From contig JBKJQN010000104.1 of the NCBI GenBank assembly GCA_046593925.1, positions 1-64,000 on the forward strand: a DNA stretch of 64,000 bases, read 5' to 3'. Position 1 is the first letter of the stretch. Each line of letters opens with the position of its first letter. The position numbers were made by a program, and so were the translations under genes. The stretch is from JAYVYM01 sp046593925 (GTDB lineage: Bacteria; Actinomycetota; Actinomycetes; Mycobacteriales; SCTD01). This document shows, in pieces, positions 45,012 to 55,717 of this stretch. The notes under the pieces were generated by a model that saw nothing but the letters and a program-made list of their open reading frames with translations, did not search any database and was not told where the DNA came from.

Positions 45012-45701
45012 TCAGGGCGGACCGGCCTTGTAGCCGACCCCCCGTACGGTCACGACGACCTGGGGCCGTTCCGGGTCACGCTCGACCTTGGAGCGCAGGC
45101 GCTGGACATGGACGTTGACCAGGCGGGTGTCGGCGGCGTGCCGGTAGTTCCAGACCTGTTCCAGCAGCAGCTCCCGACTGAACACGGTCCGCGGACGGCG
45201 CGCCAACGCGACGAGCAGGTCGAACTCCAGCGGTGTCAGCTGCAACTGCTCGACGCCACGGGTCACCACGTGTCCTGGTACGTCGATGCTCACCGGGTCG
45301 GACTCCGGCCCGATCGTCAAGGTCTCGGGCTCGAGGTCGTCGTAGGAGCGCAGCTGCGCCCGGACCCGGGCGACGACCTCCTTGGGCTTGAAAGGCTTGA
45401 CGACATAGTCGTCGGCGCCGCTCTCCAGGCCGAGGACGACGTCAACCGTGTCACCCTTGGCGGTGAGCATGATGATCGGCACGCCGCTCTCGGCGCGGAT
45501 CTGGCGGCAGACCTCCAGGCCATCGGTGCCCGGCAGCATCAGGTCGAGCAGCACGATGTCGGGCCGCTCGCGGCGGAACGCACCCAGCGCGGCGTCGCCA
45601 TCTGCGACGACCGCCGTCTCGAATCCCTCACCGCGCAGCACGATCCCGAGCATCTCGGCCAGCGCTGGGTCGTCGTCGACGACGAGGACGCGGCCCTTCA
45701 C
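45012..45701 (-). CDS. mtrA: Response regulator MtrA
   Basis: 229 residues, the size of the mycobacterial protein. OmpR type: VLVVDDDPALAEMLGIVLRG, phospho-acceptor Asp53 in IVLLDLMLPGTDGLEVC, LTAKGD, VVKPFKPKEVVARVRA, and the winged helix LQLTPLEFDLLVALARRPRT, VNVHVQRLRSKVERDP. GTG 45701 gives MKGRVLVVDD; a GTG one codon earlier (45704) is equally possible, and neither has a strong ribosome-binding site. Essential in mycobacteria. Divergent from the next gene on the plus strand. Confidence 0.97.
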   Translation of the reverse strand: MKGRVLVVDDDPALAEMLGIVLRGEGFETAVVADGDAALGAFRRERPDIVLLDLMLPGTDGLEVCRQIRAESGVPIIMLTAKGDTVDVVLGLESGADDYVVKPFKPKEVVARVRAQLRSYDDLEPETLTIGPESDPVSIDVPGHVVTRGVEQLQLTPLEFDLLVALARRPRTVFSRELLLEQVWNYRHAADTRLVNVHVQRLRSKVERDPERPQVVVTVRGVGYKAGPP

Positions 45702-45890
45702 CACGTTGCGCGCCCTGTACGCGCCCCGCCGGACCGTTCGCCGCTGCCTGCCACGCCCCGATTGTCGCACCACGTCGGTCTCCCGCCAGCCATCCCCAGC
45801 GCGGGCCCACGGGTCCGAAGTGAGCGCTGCGCCGTGCCACCATGACGACAGGGGGTCGCCGGGGCACCCGCGGCCATGGACGGAGGCGCA

Positions 45891-47135
45891 GTGTCTGAGC
45901 GGGGACCTGCGCAGCCGCCTGGCTGGACGTCGCCCGACGGGAGCCCTGCCCGTGACACACCGCCGTGCGCCGCCCCGCCGAGCTCGGCCGCGGTGCCCGA
46001 CGGCGAGGTCCCGTCCGGTGCGCCGACTCCCGAGCCCGTGTCACTGGCCAAGGACGGCGTTCCGCCGTCGCCATCCGGCTGGGGCGCGCCGCAGCCGCCA
46101 TCGGGCTGGGGCGTGCCGCCTTCGCCGCAGGGCTGGGGCGTGCCGCCTTCGCCGCAGGGGTGGCGCGCACCGCAGGGCTGGGGCGCACCGCAGGGCTGGG
46201 GCGGGCCGCCCGCCGCGCCACGCCCGGGGGTCGTACCGCTACGGCCCCTCGGACTCGGCGAGCTGCTCGACGGCTCCGTCTCGGTCGTTCGCGGCTATCC
46301 GCGTCCGACGCTCGGCCTCTCGGCCGCCGTCTCGGTCGTCACCACGCTGCTCGGTGTCGGGCTGCTACTGCTACTGCCCGCCAAGCTGTTCTCCGCCGCC
46401 GGGACCTCGCAGGACCTCACGGACGCGCAGCTCGGCGGGACGGTCGTCGGGAGCTTGGGCACGGTCGCGGTCGGCGGGCTGGCCGGGATTGTGCTGGCCG
46501 GCATCATCACCGTCGTGGTCGGCCGGGCCGTTCTCGGCGAGCCGCTGTCGACGGGCCAGGCGTGGCGGACGCTGCGGCCCCGCCTGCTGCGCCTGGTCGG
46601 GCTCGCGCTGCTGACCGGGCTGGTTGTGGCGGTCGTGGTCGGCGTCGGCATCGGGGTCGCCGTGCTCAGCGTCGTGGTGGCGGGCGGCGTGGGCCTGCTG
46701 CTGGGCGTGCCCGCAGCGCTCGCGGGTGCGGCCGCCGGCGTCTACCTGTATGCCAGGCTGTCCCTCGCTGCGCCCGCGCTGGTGCTGGAGAAGGTCGGCA
46801 TCGTCGAGGCCATCCGCCGCAGTGGCGTGCTGGTGCGGCGGTCGTTCTGGCGGGTGCTGGGCATCCTGCTCCTCGCGGCGCTCATCGCCGGCTTCGTCAA
46901 CCAGCTTCTGCAGCTCCCGTTCGTCGCCCTCGGCGGGGGAGTCGGCCTGTTCACCGGCTCCCGCGAAGTCGGCGTGACCGCGCTCGTCTCCGCCCAGATC
47001 GGCGCCGGCGTTGCCCAGACGATCACGGCGCCCTTCGCCAGCGGTGTGCGGGCGCTGCTGTACATCGACCGCAGGATGCGTGCCGAGGGGCTCGACGTCG
47101 CCCTCGCCGCAGCCGCCGCCACGCCACGCCGCTGA
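45891..47135 (+). CDS. Polytopic membrane protein with PGW-rich N-terminal region
   Basis: 414 residues. The first 110 residues are Pro/Gly/Trp-rich with near-repeats of PSPQGWGVP, APQGWGAPQGWGG; then RPLGLGELLDGSVSVVRGYP and six long hydrophobic segments. This matches the glycerophosphodiester phosphodiesterase membrane-domain-like proteins found upstream of DUF4129 genes. No catalytic GDPD domain is present. GTG 45891 (GGAGG four bases upstream) is preferred to ATG 45876. Its TGA overlaps the next ATG. Confidence 0.7.
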   Translation: MSERGPAQPPGWTSPDGSPARDTPPCAAPPSSAAVPDGEVPSGAPTPEPVSLAKDGVPPSPSGWGAPQPPSGWGVPPSPQGWGVPPSPQGWRAPQGWGAPQGWGGPPAAPRPGVVPLRPLGLGELLDGSVSVVRGYPRPTLGLSAAVSVVTTLLGVGLLLLLPAKLFSAAGTSQDLTDAQLGGTVVGSLGTVAVGGLAGIVLAGIITVVVGRAVLGEPLSTGQAWRTLRPRLLRLVGLALLTGLVVAVVVGVGIGVAVLSVVVAGGVGLLLGVPAALAGAAAGVYLYARLSLAAPALVLEKVGIVEAIRRSGVLVRRSFWRVLGILLLAALIAGFVNQLLQLPFVALGGGVGLFTGSREVGVTALVSAQIGAGVAQTITAPFASGVRALLYIDRRMRAEGLDVALAAAAATPRR

Positions 47136-47785
47136 TGCCCCTGTTGACCAGTGCGCCGCAGGTGGTCCTGGCAGCAGCCACCCCCCTGGGACGCGACGCC
47201 GCCCGGGACGCGGCGCGTGCTGAGCTCGCCCGTCGGCCGTACGCCGACGCGCAACCGCCGCTGCTGCTGCGCGTGGTGGGCCGGGTACTGCGAGCGATCA
47301 GCGACCTGTTCGCCGGAGCTGCGGCCCGCGTCGGCAATGGCCTGCCCGCCCGCCTGCTGCTCGTCGCCCTCGTCGTGGGCGTCGCGATCGTCGTGCTCGT
47401 CCGGCTCGGCCCGCTCAGCGGTCACCGCGCGGTGGGTCGACCGGTCTTCGACGGCAGCGGGACGCGGACGGCCGCTGAGCACCGGGCGGCGGCGGACGCG
47501 CTGGCCGGACAAGGCCGCTGGGCGGAGGCCGTCCGCGAGCGGCTCCGGGCGGTCGTGCGCGAGCTCGAGGCACGCGGGGTCCTCGATGCCCGGCCGGGCC
47601 GAACCGCCGACGAGGTGGCGCGCGACGCAGGCGCTGCCGTGCCGCTGCTCGCCGACGACCTCGTCCGGGCTGCCGGCGTCTTCGACGAGGTCTGGTACGG
47701 CGGCCGGGCAGCCGGACCGGAGAGCCTCGCTGTCCTGGTACAGGTCGACGACCGGGTCCGCGGCGCCGCCCGAATGTCGTCGTGA
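47135..47785 (+). CDS. DUF4129-domain membrane protein
   Basis: 216 residues. One central helix (LLLVALVVGVAIVVLVRLGP, about 68-90) separates an N-terminal region with RDAARAELARRPYADAQPPL from a cytoplasmic C-terminal domain: RTAAEHRAAADALAGQGRWA, EAVRERLRAVVRELEARGVL, RPGRTADEVARDAGA, AAGVFDEVWYGGRAA. This is the DUF4129 domain often found fused to or beside transglutaminases. It starts on the stop codon of the gene before (TGATG), so the two are coupled. The role is unknown; the neighbours suggest envelope assembly. Confidence 0.85.
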   Translation: MPLLTSAPQVVLAAATPLGRDAARDAARAELARRPYADAQPPLLLRVVGRVLRAISDLFAGAAARVGNGLPARLLLVALVVGVAIVVLVRLGPLSGHRAVGRPVFDGSGTRTAAEHRAAADALAGQGRWAEAVRERLRAVVRELEARGVLDARPGRTADEVARDAGAAVPLLADDLVRAAGVFDEVWYGGRAAGPESLAVLVQVDDRVRGAARMSS

Positions 47786-48107
47786 CGGCGGGCAGGCTGC
47801 GCCGTTCGTACCGAGCGGGTCCACCGCTACCGGCGCCCGGACCTCCGGGACGCGGGCCGCTGGCCCGACCGGCAACCCTGTCCCGGCCTACGGCGATGAG
47901 GTTGAGGCGTCATGACCTGTCGCTCTGCGTCGGCTGCCTGTGGCTGACCTACGTCATCATCCCCTCGCTCGTCACCGGGCAGGGTTGGGGCGTTGTCGGC
48001 GCCGGCTGCCGTGCCTGCTGTCCCTCTCGGTGGGGCTCAAGCTCTGGGCGTACCGGGCTCCCGGCCCGCCGTGGGGCTTGTCTGTCGCACGGCAGCGAAG
48101 GAACCAG
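47786..48107. other. 322-base gap between DUF4129 and DUF4350 genes
   Basis: These two genes normally abut. Here a 71-codon frame from 47896 (MRLRRHDLSLCVGC...) is open but has no family match or clear ribosome-binding site, and another frame reads CLLSLSVGLKLWAYRAPGPP. I see no supported gene; it could be a decayed insertion. Confidence 0.4.
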
Positions 48108-49247
48108 GTGAGCATCCTTCTCGCTGACAGCGTCACCAGCACCGCGCCGACCGGCCGCTCCCTGTGGCGGCAGTCGCGCGGTCCGCTGGTCGTGCTCGGG
48201 GGCATCGCACTGGTCTCGGCCGTCGTCGGCGGGCTGCGAGCGACCGGTGCAGCCGGACTGCTCGACCCACGTGCGTACGACCCCAGCGGCTCCCGGGCCG
48301 TGGCCACGCTGCTGGCCGACCATGGTGCGCCGGTGCGCGTCGTCGGCGACCTGACGCAGCTGCGGGCCGCCGTTCGGCCGGGCAGCATCGTTCTCGTGCC
48401 GCTGCCGCAGTCGCTCACCGCCGCCGAACTCGGGGAGGTCGCCGCGCTACGCGCGCCGCTGGTGGTGACCGGCGCCGGCCCGGCCGAGGTCGAGGCGCTC
48501 GGCCTGCCGGTCGACGTCGGCACGGCCGACCTCGCCGTCCGGCAACCCACCTGCAACCTGCCGGTGGCCGTCGCAGCCGGCCCCGTGCTGGCGGGCCGGC
48601 TGACGTACGACCCGCGCCCCGGCATCGAAGCCGTCGGCTGCTATGCCACCGGCGGGCGCTCGACACTGCTCGCCCTGCCCCGGCAGCGCACCGTCCTGGT
48701 CGGGGCGCCCGACCTGCTCACCAACGACAAGCTCGACACCGAGGGCGACGCCGCGCTCGCGCTCGGCCTGCTGGGCGATGCCAGCGACGTGCTGTGGCTC
48801 CTCCCGAACGCCGGCCGGTCGGTGGCCGGCGCCCAACGGTCGTTGCGTGACCTGCTGCCGGACGGCATCCGGCTCGGCGCCCTGCAGGCCGGGATCGCGG
48901 TCGTCGTGCTCGCGCTGTGGCGCAGCCGGCGGCTGGGCCGGGTCGTCGTCGAGCCACTGCCGGTCGTGGTCCGGGCCGCCGAGGCGGTCGAAGGGCGCAG
49001 CCGGCTCTACCGCGCTGCCGGCGCCCGAGGCACCGCGGCCGAGGCGTTGCGCGCAGGCGCACGGGACCGGCTGGCCCGCCGGCTCGGCCTGCCGGTCGAC
49101 GCCGACCGCTCGGCGCTCGTGACGACCCTGTCCACACGTGCCGGCCTGGACCCCGCGACCGTCGACGGCCTCCTGTACGGTGCGCCTCCGCCCGACGACG
49201 CGGCCCTCGTCCGCCTCGCCGACAGCCTCGACGGCCTCACCGCATGA
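48108..49247 (+). CDS. DUF4350-domain membrane protein
   Basis: 379 residues. A first helix (PLVVLGGIALVSAVVGGLRA) is followed by an extracytoplasmic GATase-like domain (DPSGSRAVATLLADHGAPVR, GSIVLVPLPQSLTAAELGEV, LTYDPRPGIEAVGCYATGGR), then a second helix (QAGIAVVVLALWRSRRLGR) and an alpha-helical C-terminal tail. DUF4350 proteins sit between DUF4129 and MoxR in actinobacterial envelope clusters. GTG 48108, AAGGAA 5 bases upstream. Confidence 0.85.
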   Translation: MSILLADSVTSTAPTGRSLWRQSRGPLVVLGGIALVSAVVGGLRATGAAGLLDPRAYDPSGSRAVATLLADHGAPVRVVGDLTQLRAAVRPGSIVLVPLPQSLTAAELGEVAALRAPLVVTGAGPAEVEALGLPVDVGTADLAVRQPTCNLPVAVAAGPVLAGRLTYDPRPGIEAVGCYATGGRSTLLALPRQRTVLVGAPDLLTNDKLDTEGDAALALGLLGDASDVLWLLPNAGRSVAGAQRSLRDLLPDGIRLGALQAGIAVVVLALWRSRRLGRVVVEPLPVVVRAAEAVEGRSRLYRAAGARGTAAEALRAGARDRLARRLGLPVDADRSALVTTLSTRAGLDPATVDGLLYGAPPPDDAALVRLADSLDGLTA

Positions 49248-49302
49248 CACCCTCGGCGATGCCCAGCCCGCCCCTCGAGCCCACCCCGGAGGTGGCCGGC
49301 CT

Positions 49303-50282
<980 letters not shown>

Positions 50283-50283
<1 letters not shown>

Positions 50284-51575
50284 TGGCCGTCACCGGGCGC
50301 CTGGCGCTGCTCGCCCTGCTCGGGGTCGCCCCGGTGGCGTTGCTCCCCGACCCGCTGACCGTCCTCGCCGTCGCGCTGGTGCTGCTCGCGGCGGTCGGCG
50401 TCGACCTTGCGCTCGCCGCGCCGGTCGCCGGTCTGCGGCTGTCCCGCGACGGCGCCGGCGCCGTCCGCCTCGGCGAACAGGTGCAGGTCAGGCTCACCGT
50501 CGCCAATCCCTCGGGACGCCGGCTGCGCGGGGTCCTGCGGGACGCGTGGGTGCCCTCTGCCGGCGCGTCGCCGCCTACCCAGGTCCTCGACGTCCCGGCC
50601 GGCGAGCGGCGCACCCTCACGACCGAGCTGCGGCCCACCAGGCGCGGCGACCGGACCCCGGACCGGGTCACCGTGCAGGCGTTCGGGCCGCTCGGCGTCG
50701 CCGGGCGGCAGGGCCGGCACGTCGTGCCGTGGCGGCTGCGGGTGCAGCCGTCGTTCGCGTCGCGGCGCTTCCTGCCCGAGCGGCTCTCGCGGTTGCGCCG
50801 GCTCGACGGGCTGACGGCGGCCCGGGTCCGAGGTCAGGGCACCGAGTTCGACTCCCTGCGCGAGTACGTCGACGGCGACGACGTCCGCTCGATCGACTGG
50901 CGGGCCACTGCGCGACGGACCGAGGTGGTCGTACGTACCTGGCGCCCCGAGCGCGACCGGCAGGTCGTCCTCGTCGTGGACACCGGCCGCACCTCGGCCG
51001 GTCGGGTCGGTGACGTACCCCGGCTCGACGCGGCACTGGACGCGGCCCTGCTGCTCACCGCACTGGCGAGCCGGGCCGGCGACCGCGTCGACCTGCTGGC
51101 GGTGGACCGCGAGGTGCGCGCCGCCGTCAAGGGCGCGGGTCGTGACGAGCTGCTCGCGCGGGTCGTCGACGCGATGGCGCTGCTGGAGCCGGCGCTGGTG
51201 GAGAGCGACGGCCGGCTGCTGGTCAGCGAGGTGCTTCGCCGGTCCCGACGGCGCTCGCTGGTCGTGCTGTTCACCACCCTGGACGCCGCCGCGCTGCAGG
51301 AGGGCCTGCTGCCGGTGCTGTCCTCGCTGACCAGCCGGCACACCGTGGTGCTCGCCGCAGTCGGCGACCCCCGGGTCGAGCAGATGCTGCGCGGACGCGG
51401 CGATGTCGAGGCGGTGTACGACGCGGCGGCCGCCGAGCGCGCCCGGGCCGACCGGCGGCGCACCACCGCCCTGCTGCGCGCCCGCGGCGTCGAGGTCGTC
51501 GACGCGCCGCCCGAGGCCTTCGCGCCAGCCGTCGCCGACGCCTACCTCGCCCTGAAGGCCGCTGGGCGGCTGTGA
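50283..51575 (+). CDS. DUF58 (VWA-like) protein
   Basis: 430 residues. Two N-terminal helices (LALLALLGVAPVALLPDP, LTVLAVALVLLAAVGVDLAL) precede a beta-sandwich region and the DUF58 block: GQGTEFDSLREYVDGDDVRS, IDWRATARRTEVVVRTWRPE, RDRQVVLVVDTGRTSAGRVG, a VWA-like fold with a partial MIDAS. It is the partner of the MoxR ATPase encoded directly upstream with overlapping stop/start (TAGTG). Role unproven. Confidence 0.93.
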
Positions 51576-51648
51576 ACGTGTGACCGGCCGGGGGCTACCT
51601 GGCCTGGTGGCGGGCACGCTGTCGCACCCCGCGACACCCGGCTCTGAC

Positions 51649-52074
51649 TCAGCCTTCGGGCTCGCCTTTGCCGTGGCGGCGCTGCCAGGCCTGCGAGCGC
51701 TCGGCCTCCTCGCGCTCGCTGGCCTGCTGTTCCCGCCGGGCCGCCGCCTGCCGCTGCGCATCGGCGCGGGCCCGCAGGCCGTGCAGGAACTCCTCGTCGT
51801 CATCAGGTGAGACCGCGGTGGCCCGGCCCGGCCGGTTGTACTGCGCCGGTACGTCGCGGTTGCCCTTGCGGGGCAGGCCGGCCGAGGTGGCCAGCGGCCG
51901 GCCGGCGACCAGCCAGGCGATGCCGCCGGCCAGCGGCAGCACGACGACGAGCACCAGCCAGACCAGCTTGGGCAGGTTGCGGATGTCGGCGTCGGGGCTC
52001 GTGACGATATTGAGGACGCAGTAGACGAGCAGGACGAGCTCGGCCAGGAACAGCCCCTCACCGGCAAAGATCAT
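51649..52074 (-). CDS. PLDc_N-domain small membrane protein
   Basis: 141 residues: two N-terminal helices (FLAELVLLVYCVLNIVTSPD and NLPKLVWLVLVVVLPLAGGI) with the phospholipase D N-terminal-domain pattern (DIRNLPKLVWLVLVVVLPLA, GGIAWLVAGRP), followed by a charged cytoplasmic tail of 70 residues rich in Arg, Gln and Glu. There is no HKD catalytic motif, so it is not a phospholipase. ATG 52074. It is transcribed against its neighbours and diverges from the EF-G-like gene. Confidence 0.85.
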   Translation of the reverse strand: MIFAGEGLFLAELVLLVYCVLNIVTSPDADIRNLPKLVWLVLVVVLPLAGGIAWLVAGRPLATSAGLPRKGNRDVPAQYNRPGRATAVSPDDDEEFLHGLRARADAQRQAAARREQQASEREEAERSQAWQRRHGKGEPEG

Positions 52075-52208
52075 GCCGCATGGTAAGGGGTGGGGGCCAA
52101 GGATGGCCGCCAATCAGGCGGGCCGGCCCTTGTGCGGTCCGGGGTGGGGCGTCAGGCTGCTGCACACCGCGGCCAACGCGCCGCCGGCTCGCTCCGCCGG
52201 AGGACGCG

Positions 52209-54380
52209 ATGGCCACCACGACGACGACCACGACGACCAGGACCGCGACGGCGACATCGGGCGCAGCTGCCCCGAGGCCACCCGCGCCGAGGGGCGCGGC
52301 GGCCCGGAAGGGCGCCACGTCGGCGCGCAGCACCGGACCGCTGCCGCGCGGCCCCCGGCTGCTGCGCAACGTGGTGCTCGTCGGCCGGTCGGGCGCCGGC
52401 AAGACGACGCTGGTGGAGGCGCTGCTGGTCGCCGCCGGGACGATCGGACGGCCCGGCCGGGTCGAGGACGGCACCACCGTGTGTGGCAGCAGCGACCTCG
52501 AGCGCCGCCAGCACCGGTCCGTGACGCTTGCGCTGGCCCCGCTCGAGCACGACGGGGTCAAGGTCAACCTGCTCGACACCCCCGGGCACGCCGACTTCGT
52601 CGCCGAACTGCGGGCCGGGCTGCGGGCCGCCGACGCGGCGCTGTTCGTCGTCAGCGCCGTCGACGGTGTCGATGCGCGCACCGAGCAGTTGTGGCGGGAG
52701 TGCGCGGCCGTCGGGCTGCCGCGGGCGGTCGCGGTCACGCAGCTCGACGCGCCGCGCGCCGACGTCGAGGGCGTCGTACGGGCCTGCCACGAGGCGTTCG
52801 GTGAGGGCGTGCACGCGGTTGAGCTGCCCCTCGCCGGCGGCCTGCTGGACCTGCTGACGCTGCGCGTACACAGGGGCGACGGGGGCGCCGAACGGGACGC
52901 CACCGCCGAAGAACTGGCGGCTGCCGAGACCGCCCGCGGCGGCCTGCTCGAGGGTGTCATCGCCGAGAGCGAGGACGAGGCTCTGCTCGACCGCTACCTC
53001 GACGGCCAGCCGCTGGACCCCGACGTGCTGCTCAGGGACCTCGAGAAGGCCCTGGCCGGGGGTGGTTTCCACCCGGTTGTGCCCGTCGATGCGCTGACCG
53101 GCACCGGTATCGCCGAGCTGCTCGACCTGCTCGTCCGGGCCTTCCCGACCCCGCTGGAACGCCCGGCGCCGCCGGTGGCCCACCTGGACGGCTCGGCCGC
53201 GCCCCCGGTCGGCTGCGACCCGGACGGACCGCTCGTCGGCGAGGTCGTCCGTACCGGCACCGACCCCTACCTGGGACGGGTCAGCCTGGTGCGGGTGTTC
53301 TCGGGCACCCTGCGGCCCGATGCGCCGGTGCACGTGTCCGGCCATGCGGGCAGCCGGCCCGAGCACGACTCGGACGAGCGGGTCGGCCCGCTGTCGAGCC
53401 CGCTCGGGACGACGAGCCGTCCGGTGACGGCGTGCGGCGCCGGCGACATCTGCGTGGTCGCCCGGCTCGGCAGCGCCCAGACCGGTGGCACGCTCTCCGG
53501 CGTCGACCTGCCGCTGCTGGTGCCGGCCTGGGAGCTGCCGGACCCCCAGCTGCCGGTGGCCCTGGTCGCCGTCTCGCACGCCGACGAGGACCGGCTCGAC
53601 GACGCCCTCGCCCGGGTCGCCGTAGAAGACCCCTCGGTACGCGTGCAGCGCGACAGCGAGACCGGCCAGCTGCTGCTGTGGTGCCTCGGCGAGGCGCACG
53701 CCGAGGTGCTGCTGGACCGGCTTTGCGTCGCGGTCGAGCGCCCCGAGGTGCGGGTCGCGCTGCGCGAGACCCTCGCCGGCCCGGTCACGGCCACCGGCCG
53801 GCTGGTCAAGCAGTCCGGCGGCCACGGCCAGTACGCCGTCGTCGTCCTGGAGGTCACCCCGCTGCCGACCGGGTCCGGGCTGCGCTTCGAGAGCCGGGTG
53901 ATCGGCGGACGCGTGCCGACGGCGTACGTCGGCAGCGTCGAGAAGGGCGTCCGCAGCCAGGCCGAACGGGGCGTGCACGAGGGCCGGCCGCTGGTCGACC
54001 TGTCCGTGTCCCTCGTTGACGGCAAGGCGCACGCGGTCGACTCCTCCGACGCGGCCTTCACCGCAGCGGGCGCGCTGGCCCTGCGCGAGGCGGTCGCGGC
54101 CGTCGGCATCGAGCTGCTCGAGCCGGTCAGCGAGCTCGAGGTGCAGATTCCCACCTGGGCGGTCGGGGCCGTGATGTCCGACCTGGCCGGCCGGCGGGCC
54201 CGCATGACGGGCAGCGTCACCGACGGACCGGACGTCACCGTCGTACGCGCCGAGGTACCCGACGCCGAGCTGCTGCGCTACGCCGTACAGCTCAGCGCCC
54301 TCACGCACGGCACCGGCCGCTGCACGCGCCACCACCTCCGGCACGAGCCGGCCCCGGTCGCCCGTAACGTCAGGCTGTGA
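52209..54380 (+). CDS. EF-G-like translational GTPase (EF-G2 type)
   Basis: 723 residues. G1 is GRSGAGKTT (59-67), switch I QHRSVTLALAPL, G3 DTPGHADF (123-130), G4 TQLD (177-180; canonical NKxD/TKLD, so Lys is Gln), and DALTGTG for G5. Domains II-V follow, with LRETLAGPVTATGRLVKQSG, GGHGQYAVVVLEV in domain IV. The N-terminus has eight consecutive Thr, then Ala/Pro-rich sequence. It is the FusA2-like paralogue, not the housekeeping EF-G; rpsL/rpsG/tuf are absent. ATG 52209 with GGAGGA. Function of this group is not settled; a ribosome-associated role under stress is the usual guess. Confidence 0.85.
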   Translation: MATTTTTTTTRTATATSGAAAPRPPAPRGAAARKGATSARSTGPLPRGPRLLRNVVLVGRSGAGKTTLVEALLVAAGTIGRPGRVEDGTTVCGSSDLERRQHRSVTLALAPLEHDGVKVNLLDTPGHADFVAELRAGLRAADAALFVVSAVDGVDARTEQLWRECAAVGLPRAVAVTQLDAPRADVEGVVRACHEAFGEGVHAVELPLAGGLLDLLTLRVHRGDGGAERDATAEELAAAETARGGLLEGVIAESEDEALLDRYLDGQPLDPDVLLRDLEKALAGGGFHPVVPVDALTGTGIAELLDLLVRAFPTPLERPAPPVAHLDGSAAPPVGCDPDGPLVGEVVRTGTDPYLGRVSLVRVFSGTLRPDAPVHVSGHAGSRPEHDSDERVGPLSSPLGTTSRPVTACGAGDICVVARLGSAQTGGTLSGVDLPLLVPAWELPDPQLPVALVAVSHADEDRLDDALARVAVEDPSVRVQRDSETGQLLLWCLGEAHAEVLLDRLCVAVERPEVRVALRETLAGPVTATGRLVKQSGGHGQYAVVVLEVTPLPTGSGLRFESRVIGGRVPTAYVGSVEKGVRSQAERGVHEGRPLVDLSVSLVDGKAHAVDSSDAAFTAAGALALREAVAAVGIELLEPVSELEVQIPTWAVGAVMSDLAGRRARMTGSVTDGPDVTVVRAEVPDAELLRYAVQLSALTHGTGRCTRHHLRHEPAPVARNVRL

Positions 54381-55717
54381 CCGCCCCGCACCCGTCCGGC
54401 ACGGGGCTGCTGCCCGCGACCGCCCACCAGCTGCTCACCCGCACGGCACGAGCGCAGCGAGACAGCCGGGCCCCCGGCCTGGTCGCCGGGGTCGTCCGGG
54501 ACGGCGCGCTCGCGTGGTCCGGTGCCCGCGGCGACGTCGCGGAGCCGCACACCGACGTGCAGCACCGGCTGGGCTCGATCACCAAGTCGCTCACGGCGGT
54601 GGCGGTCATGCGGCTGCGCGACGAGGGCCGGCTGCACCTGGACGACCCGCTCGAGCAGCACCTGCCCGGCACCCCTGCCGGGCAGCGGACCGTCGGTCAG
54701 CTGCTCAGCCACACTGCCGGCCTGACCGCCGAGAGCCCCGGGCCATGGTGGGAGCGCACCCCTGGCGGATCGCTCGCCGACCTCGGCCTCGCAGCGGAGC
54801 ACCTGCCGCTCGGGGCGGGCCGGCAGTTCCACTACTCCAACCTGGGATACGGGCTGCTCGGCGAGCTGCTGGCGGCCCTCCACGGCCAGCCCTGGGCCGA
54901 CGTCCTGCGCGGGGAAGTGCTGCTACCGCTGGGCATGCGGCGCACCACGCCGCGCCCGGACGGCCTGGCCGCCACCGGCTGGGCGGTGCACCCGTGGGCC
55001 GACGTGCTGCACCCCGAGCCCGAGCACGACCACGGCGCGATGGCCCCGGCCGGGCAGCTGTGGTCGACGCTGGACGACCTCGGCCGCTTCGCCACCTTCC
55101 TGCTCGGCGACACCGGCGACGTCCTCTCGGCCGCCACGCTCGAGGAGATGACGCTGCCGGCGGGCGTCGACAGCGCTGCGGAGGCCTGGTCGGCGTACGG
55201 GCTGGGCCTGCAGGTGCTGCGCGCGGGCGGCCGCACCGTGGTTGGCCACGGCGGCTCGATGCCGGGATTCCTGGCCGGCATCTTCGTCGACCGGGCCACC
55301 GGCGACGGAGCGCTGGTGCTGCGCAACGCGACCAGCGGCGCCGACGGCGGGCTGCTGCCGGACCTGCTCGACCTGCTCGACGCGCACGAGCCGGCGATCG
55401 GCGGCAGCTGGCATGCGGTGCCCGCGACGGTCGACCTCGCGCTGCTCGGCACCTGGTACTGGGGCCCGTCGGCGTACGTCCTGCGGCTGCAGGGCGACGG
55501 GCTGCTGCACCTGGGCGGCCTGCGCCGGCCGGCCCGCGACAGCCGCTTCGCCGACCGCGGCGACGGCAGCTGGCTCGGGCTCGACGGCTACTACACGGGC
55601 GAGGTTCTGCGGGTGACCCCCGACCTGCTGGTCGTCGCGACCTTCGTACACACCCGGACGCCGTACGACCCCGCCCAGCCGGTGCCCGGGGGGGTCGACG
55701 GGCGAGGCTGGCGGTAG
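54377..55717 (+). CDS. Serine hydrolase of the beta-lactamase/PBP4* family
   Basis: 446 residues. The catalytic motifs are Ser67-x-x-Lys70 in LGSITKSLTAV, Tyr153-Ser-Asn in FHYSNLGYG, and a third motif HGG in VVGHGGSMPGF. An additional C-terminal domain (about 350-446) with WYWGPSAYVLRLQGDG follows. Without a signal peptide it is a cytoplasmic peptidase or esterase of class C beta-lactamase ancestry. GTG 54377 overlaps the EF-G-like stop by 4 bases, so it is translationally coupled. Confidence 0.87.
   Translation: MTAPHPSGTGLLPATAHQLLTRTARAQRDSRAPGLVAGVVRDGALAWSGARGDVAEPHTDVQHRLGSITKSLTAVAVMRLRDEGRLHLDDPLEQHLPGTPAGQRTVGQLLSHTAGLTAESPGPWWERTPGGSLADLGLAAEHLPLGAGRQFHYSNLGYGLLGELLAALHGQPWADVLRGEVLLPLGMRRTTPRPDGLAATGWAVHPWADVLHPEPEHDHGAMAPAGQLWSTLDDLGRFATFLLGDTGDVLSAATLEEMTLPAGVDSAAEAWSAYGLGLQVLRAGGRTVVGHGGSMPGFLAGIFVDRATGDGALVLRNATSGADGGLLPDLLDLLDAHEPAIGGSWHAVPATVDLALLGTWYWGPSAYVLRLQGDGLLHLGGLRRPARDSRFADRGDGSWLGLDGYYTGEVLRVTPDLLVVATFVHTRTPYDPAQPVPGGVDGRGWR

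Noticed and set aside
52152..54344. A 730-codon minus-strand frame opposite the EF-G-like gene
   Set aside because: Antisense shadow; the plus strand carries intact GTPase motifs.
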